Below, piece by piece: positions 18,801-21,888 of a stretch of DNA of 21,888 nucleotides. A program made the translations under genes and the position numbers. The stretch is from the NCBI GenBank assembly GCA_036897625.1, contig JAYMTA010001086.1, positions 1 to 21,888 on the forward strand, written 5' to 3'. This stretch comes from Pelargonium cotyledonis (taxonomy: Eukaryota > Streptophyta > Magnoliopsida > Geraniales > Geraniaceae). Numbering within the stretch: the stretch's first letter is position 1; each line of letters begins with the position of its first letter. Under the pieces are notes generated by a model. It saw only the letters and a program-made list of their open reading frames with translations. It did no database searches and was not told the DNA's origin.

Positions 18801-20060
18801 AATTTTAAGCATCTTATATGTGGTAGCATCGGCCCATGGATTTTAATTAGTTACTAAAGATACTAAAGATAAGTGATATCAGACTTCAGTAAATGTTGAT
18901 GATTTTAAGTGCGACAAAACCTAGAGAATGTGTTACTAATAGAAACTTCCTAACCTAATATTCAAGTACATAATTCAATTTCCTCCTACTCCAAATAAAC
19001 ACTAACCTAAATAAAAAAAAAACATTTCAAGTTCTTATGAAGAAAATATACGATGCAATTTAAATAATGATCTCAAAATAGAATATCATTGATCTCACAT
19101 GTCTCACGAACACAGAAGCATCAAACTATACTATGTCAAAGCAAACAAATTACATGAGGGATTGAAATCAACAATCCATATATATATTCAGCACCAAAGA
19201 TTTCTTTGCTACCACAGCTAAAAAATTATGTAAATGAAAAATGCTACCGCAAAGAGCCCAAAACCTAAATAGTGCATAAAGGCAAACAAAGAAGTAGGCC
19301 TAATTGTATACCAACGATATCGCTCCTTCGTACTCTAGCACATAATTAGAAGTCATTAAAAATCAGCAAAAAAAAAAAACCCTAAAAGGATGCACACTAC
19401 AAATCATAGCAACCATTGAGTTTATCAATCAAATCAAATAAATTTTCCAACAAAGAGCAGCAATTCCCTTTTCGCAAACTGGTGGATATTCACTTAAAGC
19501 TGATGATTATACAAATTTTCATATTGAAGTTTCAATTTGAAAACAGGAAAGGCATGCAACTAAAAGCTGATGATTATACAAATAAATACAATAAAACAAG
19601 TTTAATGAACTATGTGACTACAGAAGCTACTGTAATCATTCTAGTCTCTAGAAACACATCTAATCCTCCATAACAATTCCCAATTTCGAAAGCGAGCAAA
19701 GAACTTATGATTCAAAAACTCAAAATGAGAAAAAACCAAACCACAACACATACAATCCGTTTAGAATTCTACAATCAGAAGCACAATTTACGAAAGAATT
19801 TCAAAATGCAACGATCACGAAAGCGATTCTGAAAATATGAGATTCAAGAATTACAAAACATGTAGCATAGGTACAGTTTAGGTTGAAGAAACAAAAGAAA
19901 GAGGGAGAGAGAGAGAGTACTGAAGATAATCGGAGGAGGTGAGGATGGAGCGGTTACTAGACTCGATCTCCCAGCCATGGATGCGGAGTCCGCGGCGGCC
20001 TTCCGGCAGGAGCTCAGCTCCGGCGGCTTTCAGGTCCTTCTCGTCAACCTTTACCTCCAT
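15859..20060 (-). CDS. TIP41L: TIP41-like protein (PP2A/TOR pathway), eight exons, complete
   Basis: Eight exons on minus join in frame to 290 residues, the length I recall for Arabidopsis TIP41-like: 20060-19921, 18572-18387, 18207-18117, 17459-17346, 17240-17181, 17082-17041, 16865-16737 and 15969-15859. Landmarks in order: MEVKVDEKDLKAAGAELL at the N-terminus, GLRIHGWEIE, SHLPEMVFG, KIHFNAFDAL, PPVEVPAAAQWKF, DYDYTFTTPYCG, WEDCEEKIDL, SLKEPILFYDE, SGVSLLTVKVRVMPS, WFLLLRFWLRVDG, ECCWREATF and LPVIMQKTQKL. TIP41 proteins bind the catalytic subunits of PP2A-type phosphatases or their partners, and link them to TOR and, in plants, abscisic-acid signalling; they act in cytosol and nucleus. The start is the first ATG; an in-frame TGA lies upstream with no other ATG. 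The intron after exon 2 uses a GC donor. No key block is missing, so the gene looks functional. Confidence 0.95.
15970..16736 (-). other. TIP41 intron 7, containing a tandem duplication
   Basis: This intron has a GTAAGT donor at 16736 and a GACGCAG acceptor ending at 15970. Besides the duplication at 16057-16450, I see no RNA gene or frame worth calling. A 73-codon minus frame inside it crosses the duplication and is chance. Confidence 0.7.
16057..16450. repeat. Tandem duplication of about 190-200 bp in TIP41 intron 7
   Basis: TTACAGAACTGAACAAA begins copies at 16057 and 16247. Each copy continues with AATTCAATAT-CTGATA-TGGAGAG, GTGATCACTC, CTATCTTTTG, AACCTGCAG, ATCTTGCATA and ends CATCACTTTTA or AATCACTTTTA. 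Many substitutions separate the copies. Confidence 0.85.
17460..18116 (-). other. TIP41 intron 3
   Basis: The donor GTTTGAG lies at 18116 and the acceptor TAATCAG ends at 17460. The interior is AT-rich, with a short CGCACGCACGCGC stretch at about 17811 as its only visible feature. No further gene is seen. Confidence 0.75.
18385..18386 (-). other. GC 5' splice site of TIP41 intron 2
   Basis: On minus, exon 2 ends CAGAAG and the intron begins GCATGT. The exon 3 acceptor CTTGCAG fixes the reading frame: only a cut after AGAAG gives Arg-Ser-Lys-Pro, the expected family sequence. The nearby GT (two codons later) breaks the frame. The intron therefore fits the minor GC-AG class. No sequencing error is needed to explain it. 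Confidence 0.8.
18573..19920 (-). other. TIP41 intron 1, long and AT-rich
   Basis: The donor GTACTCTCTC lies at 19920 and the acceptor GCTTACAG ends at 18573. A GA-rich tract (about 19899-19917, read as CT on minus) sits just inside the donor. Long first introns in plants often carry expression enhancers, but nothing specific is visible. Small frames inside are not supported. Confidence 0.75.
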
Positions 20061-20188
20061 GTTGTCGTTGGCGTTGTCGTCGTCGTCGTCGGAACCGGTT
20101 GGTTGCTTCACCTTCAGGTTTGGGTTTTTCTCTACTTTTCACTGTACACTTTCTATGAAGCTCGCGACAGCGAGACCTGAGTCGAGGA

Positions 20189-20217
20189 TGGGCCTCAGTG
20201 TAAGCGGGTTGGGCCCA
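20189..20217 (-). promoter_or_regulatory. Two site II elements upstream of TIP41
   Basis: TGGGCC at 20189-20194 and the palindromic TGGGCCCA at 20210-20217 lie about 130-160 bases before the TIP41 start codon. Paired site II elements mark promoters of growth-related and housekeeping genes in plants and are targets of TCP factors. A (GAC)n trinucleotide run in the 5' leader (about 20079-20094) is also present. Confidence 0.5.
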
Positions 20218-20239
20218 GTTTGTCCTCAAAGCATGTGAC

Positions 20240-20925
20240 ACTCGCTCTCAGGAAGAACCCAGTCGATTTTGACATTCCGAACATTTCAAAATCGGTCGAC
20301 TTTTTTAGTTCAATTTTGAAATGACAAACTGCTGCGAAATCACGACGTTTTGAGACTCATAGCTCGCATAGATGGAAATGAGCGAGACAGACAATTCATA
20401 TAATGTTATTCTCGAACAATATGAATATTTTTTTCTCATGACATGATTTCAAGATAGATACCTACAAAACATCTCTTCAATCGTGCTCCAGATTTTGAAT
20501 TTGATTTGAAATTCAATATGTCGTATCAAATCCAATCTTGAAATATTCAGAATTTGGTTCAACCCCTGAATTTCAATACAATGCATAGCGAATTATGTTC
20601 AAATCCCAACATAATTTATACTAAGAATTAATAATATTTTTACTCTATTGTTCGTATAAACTGCACAACTGCAATAAACAATTGATATGTAAATAAATGA
20701 ATTTGTCCAAATTTATTGGGTAGCTTTTCTTACAGATTAGACTATCAGTCACGTTGAACAACTAATAGTTGCGAGCACATTTTCTATTTAGCATCTTTGT
20801 AGACGAGAGGAACAATAAAAAATACCTAGAAATACAACAACAATTTCATCATTTCAAAATCACCAATCAAACCCAACCGATATCAAGATGAAACTATTTG
20901 GCGCAAGGTTAGAAATTCATGTTGG
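20240..20925. other. Intergenic DNA between TIP41 and the homeodomain exon
   Basis: Probably distal TIP41 promoter and the 3' flank of the homeodomain gene. AT-rich, with repeated GAATTTGATTTGAAATTC-like words at about 20495-20575. No frame or RNA is supported. Confidence 0.35.
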
Positions 20926-21312
20926 TCAACTAGTTGACTTCCTGGCCCTAGTCTGGATCTTTCGACCTTGTGCTGGTGTCGTTGAATCGTTCTTCTTCAG
21001 TTCTTGAATAGACAACTTACCCTTCCTCTTTTTATAACCTTTTCCACTGCTTTCTGGACTCGCCAACTTACCACCCCCACCACCACCACTGGAGGTGGAT
21101 TCTGGAGCTGCAGTGCTGGACTTGGGTGTTGCAGTGTCTTCAGCTGAGGTGAGTGTTGGAGTGTTTTCAGCTGTGTTGGCGGGCTCGGGTGGTTTGTCAT
21201 TTGTTTCCGTCTTTTTCCTGGCAAAATATCGAGCTGCACATGCTGTTGAACAAGGCTCAGGGCATGACGAATGACGGAAGCTCCAACGAGCATTGTCAAA
21301 CCATTTGCTAAC
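20926..21312 (-). CDS. Last exon of a PHD-finger/homeodomain protein (HAT3.1/PRHA-like), partial
   Basis: The exon opens after a TTTTTGCAG acceptor at 21313, in frame with VSKWFDNARWSFRHS. This is the DNA-recognition helix (helix 3) of a homeodomain: W48, F49, N51 and R53 of the standard numbering are present. The WF-NARW form is typical of plant PHD-finger homeodomain proteins such as HAT3.1 and PRHA. The tail of about 113 residues is rich in Ser, Thr, Pro and Ala, with a Gly run, then KGYKKRKGKL and a basic RKIQTRARKSTS end, so it is probably disordered and nuclear. Helices 1-2 and the PHD finger must lie in exons to the right of 21312, mostly beyond the window; nothing inside 21313-21888 encodes them. 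An isolated pseudogene fragment is the alternative, but the intact acceptor and clean stop favour a real gene. Confidence 0.7.
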   Translation of the reverse strand, partial: VSKWFDNARWSFRHSSCPEPCSTACAARYFARKKTETNDKPPEPANTAENTPTLTSAEDTATPKSSTAAPESTSSGGGGGGKLASPESSGKGYKKRKGKLSIQELKKNDSTTPAQGRKIQTRARKSTS

Positions 21313-21888
21313 CTGCAAAAAGGAAACTTTAAGGAACGTCTAGCAATAGACCACGAAGCTGTTCTCTCTTCGAATGTTTGAGAATGAGAAGTAAATAAAA
21401 TTGGGTAAAATGATTTCTGCACCCTATGACCTGTCCATTTTTTCGCAATCTTTTGAACTTTGGACTAAACAACTTTAAATTCACCCCTACGAAGATTTTA
21501 GTGCTAAAAAATACAAAATTTTCCAAGTTGAAATGGGTTTAATATTGAACTCTGGAGGTCCCTCACCTATTAAAAAGTCATCAGCCAGATCCCTAACAAA
21601 AGAAAAAGGCACAGCAGTCCCTCACATAAAGAAAAATTGGTCACACAAGTACCACAGTTAGTTTGAGCTAACGGAACCATTAGTTTGGGTGACGTGGCGC
21701 CACGTGGCATTTTAATTTATATTATTTTAATTTATTTTCACACGTGGCGCTGACGTGACATTTAAAAATATTTTGTTATAATTAAAAATTAAAATGACAC
21801 GTGTCACTTAATGATTGGTCCAAAATTAATTTTTGAACCAACCAATAAGCGACACGTGTCATTTTCAATTAAAATTAAAATTTATATA
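21313..21888 (-). other. Intron of the homeodomain gene, largely repeat DNA
   Basis: The stretch after 21313 contains TGCACCCTATGACCTGTCC and GTCCCTCACCTATT/GTCCCTCACATAAA phrases, a style common in dispersed plant repeats. It also has the ACGT-rich foldback region described separately. No exon is visible. Confidence 0.45.
21690..21876. repeat. ACGT-rich region with foldback arms and G-box cores
   Basis: ACGTGGCGCCACGT at 21692-21705 is a perfect 14-base palindrome. CACGTGGCGCTGACGTGAC follows at about 21742. Two arms then face each other: AAAATGACACGTGTCACTTA with ATGATTGGTCC (about 21791-21821), and GGTTC-type TTGGTTGGT/CGCTTATTGG read from the other side, ending AAAATGACACGTGTCGCTTA (about 21835-21866). 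GACACGTGTC is present in both arms. The block may be part of a foldback or Mutator-like element. The right end is cut by the window. Confidence 0.6.

Noticed and set aside
19939..20238. Plus-strand frames opposite TIP41 exon 1
   Set aside because: They are antisense to a confidently assigned exon and its GC-rich leader.
20262..20325. Possible inverted repeat AGTCGATTTTGA / TCAAAATCGGTCGACT
   Set aside because: The arms need a three-base bulge and are short; this could easily be chance.

Overview
The window is nuclear DNA of a flowering plant, most likely a eudicot. Genes are split by AT-rich GT-AG introns. A plant-type QALGGH zinc finger with EAR motifs, plant site II (TGGGCC) and telo-box (AAACCCTA) promoter words, tRNA-derived SINEs and many degenerate tandem duplications all point the same way. 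No bacterial operon, CRISPR array, rRNA or tRNA gene is visible. The species cannot be named from the sequence. Layout from left to right: (1) 1-240 is GC-rich sequence of unknown nature at the window edge. (2) 448-1596, minus strand: an intron-free reading frame for an unrecognised coiled-coil/Cys-rich protein. It has an in-frame TAG near its 5' end and a 14-A tract 147 bases after its stop. (3) 2050-2145: a compact divergent promoter with two site II elements and a telo-box. (4) 2122-3586, plus: a nuclear gene for mitochondrial ribosomal protein S7, with an intron full of tandem duplications and a likely 3'-UTR intron. (5) 4578-5486, plus: a two-exon gene for a small organelle-targeted protein of the NUCLEAR FUSION DEFECTIVE 6 (NFD6) family, with a possible alternative terminal exon at 7204. 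(6) 5.5-12.7 kb is gene-poor: tandem duplications, a foldback element and a SINE with target-site duplication. (7) 12741-13325, plus: a single-exon C2H2 zinc-finger repressor of the ZFP4/ZFP7 type. (8) 13.3-15.8 kb is intergenic: a second SINE, a 28-bp direct repeat and a GT/GA microsatellite. (9) 15859-20060, minus: a complete eight-exon TIP41-like gene (290 aa) containing one GC-AG intron and led by two site II elements. (10) 20926-21312, minus: the last exon of a homeodomain protein of the PHD-finger/HAT3.1-PRHA type, whose upstream exons lie beyond the window. Its intron holds repeat DNA with several CACGTG cores and a long foldback. The genes do not form one pathway. rps7 and the NFD6-like gene both serve mitochondria (NFD6 possibly plastids too) and are neighbours on one strand. 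TIP41 acts in PP2A/TOR signalling. The zinc-finger and homeodomain proteins are nuclear regulators. No unknown defence-like or multi-gene system was found. The most notable points are the old mitochondrion-to-nucleus transfer of rps7, a short exon apparently shared between rps7 and its NFD6-like neighbour, the unrecognised gene with a nonsense codon and retrocopy-like tail, and the GC-AG intron in TIP41.
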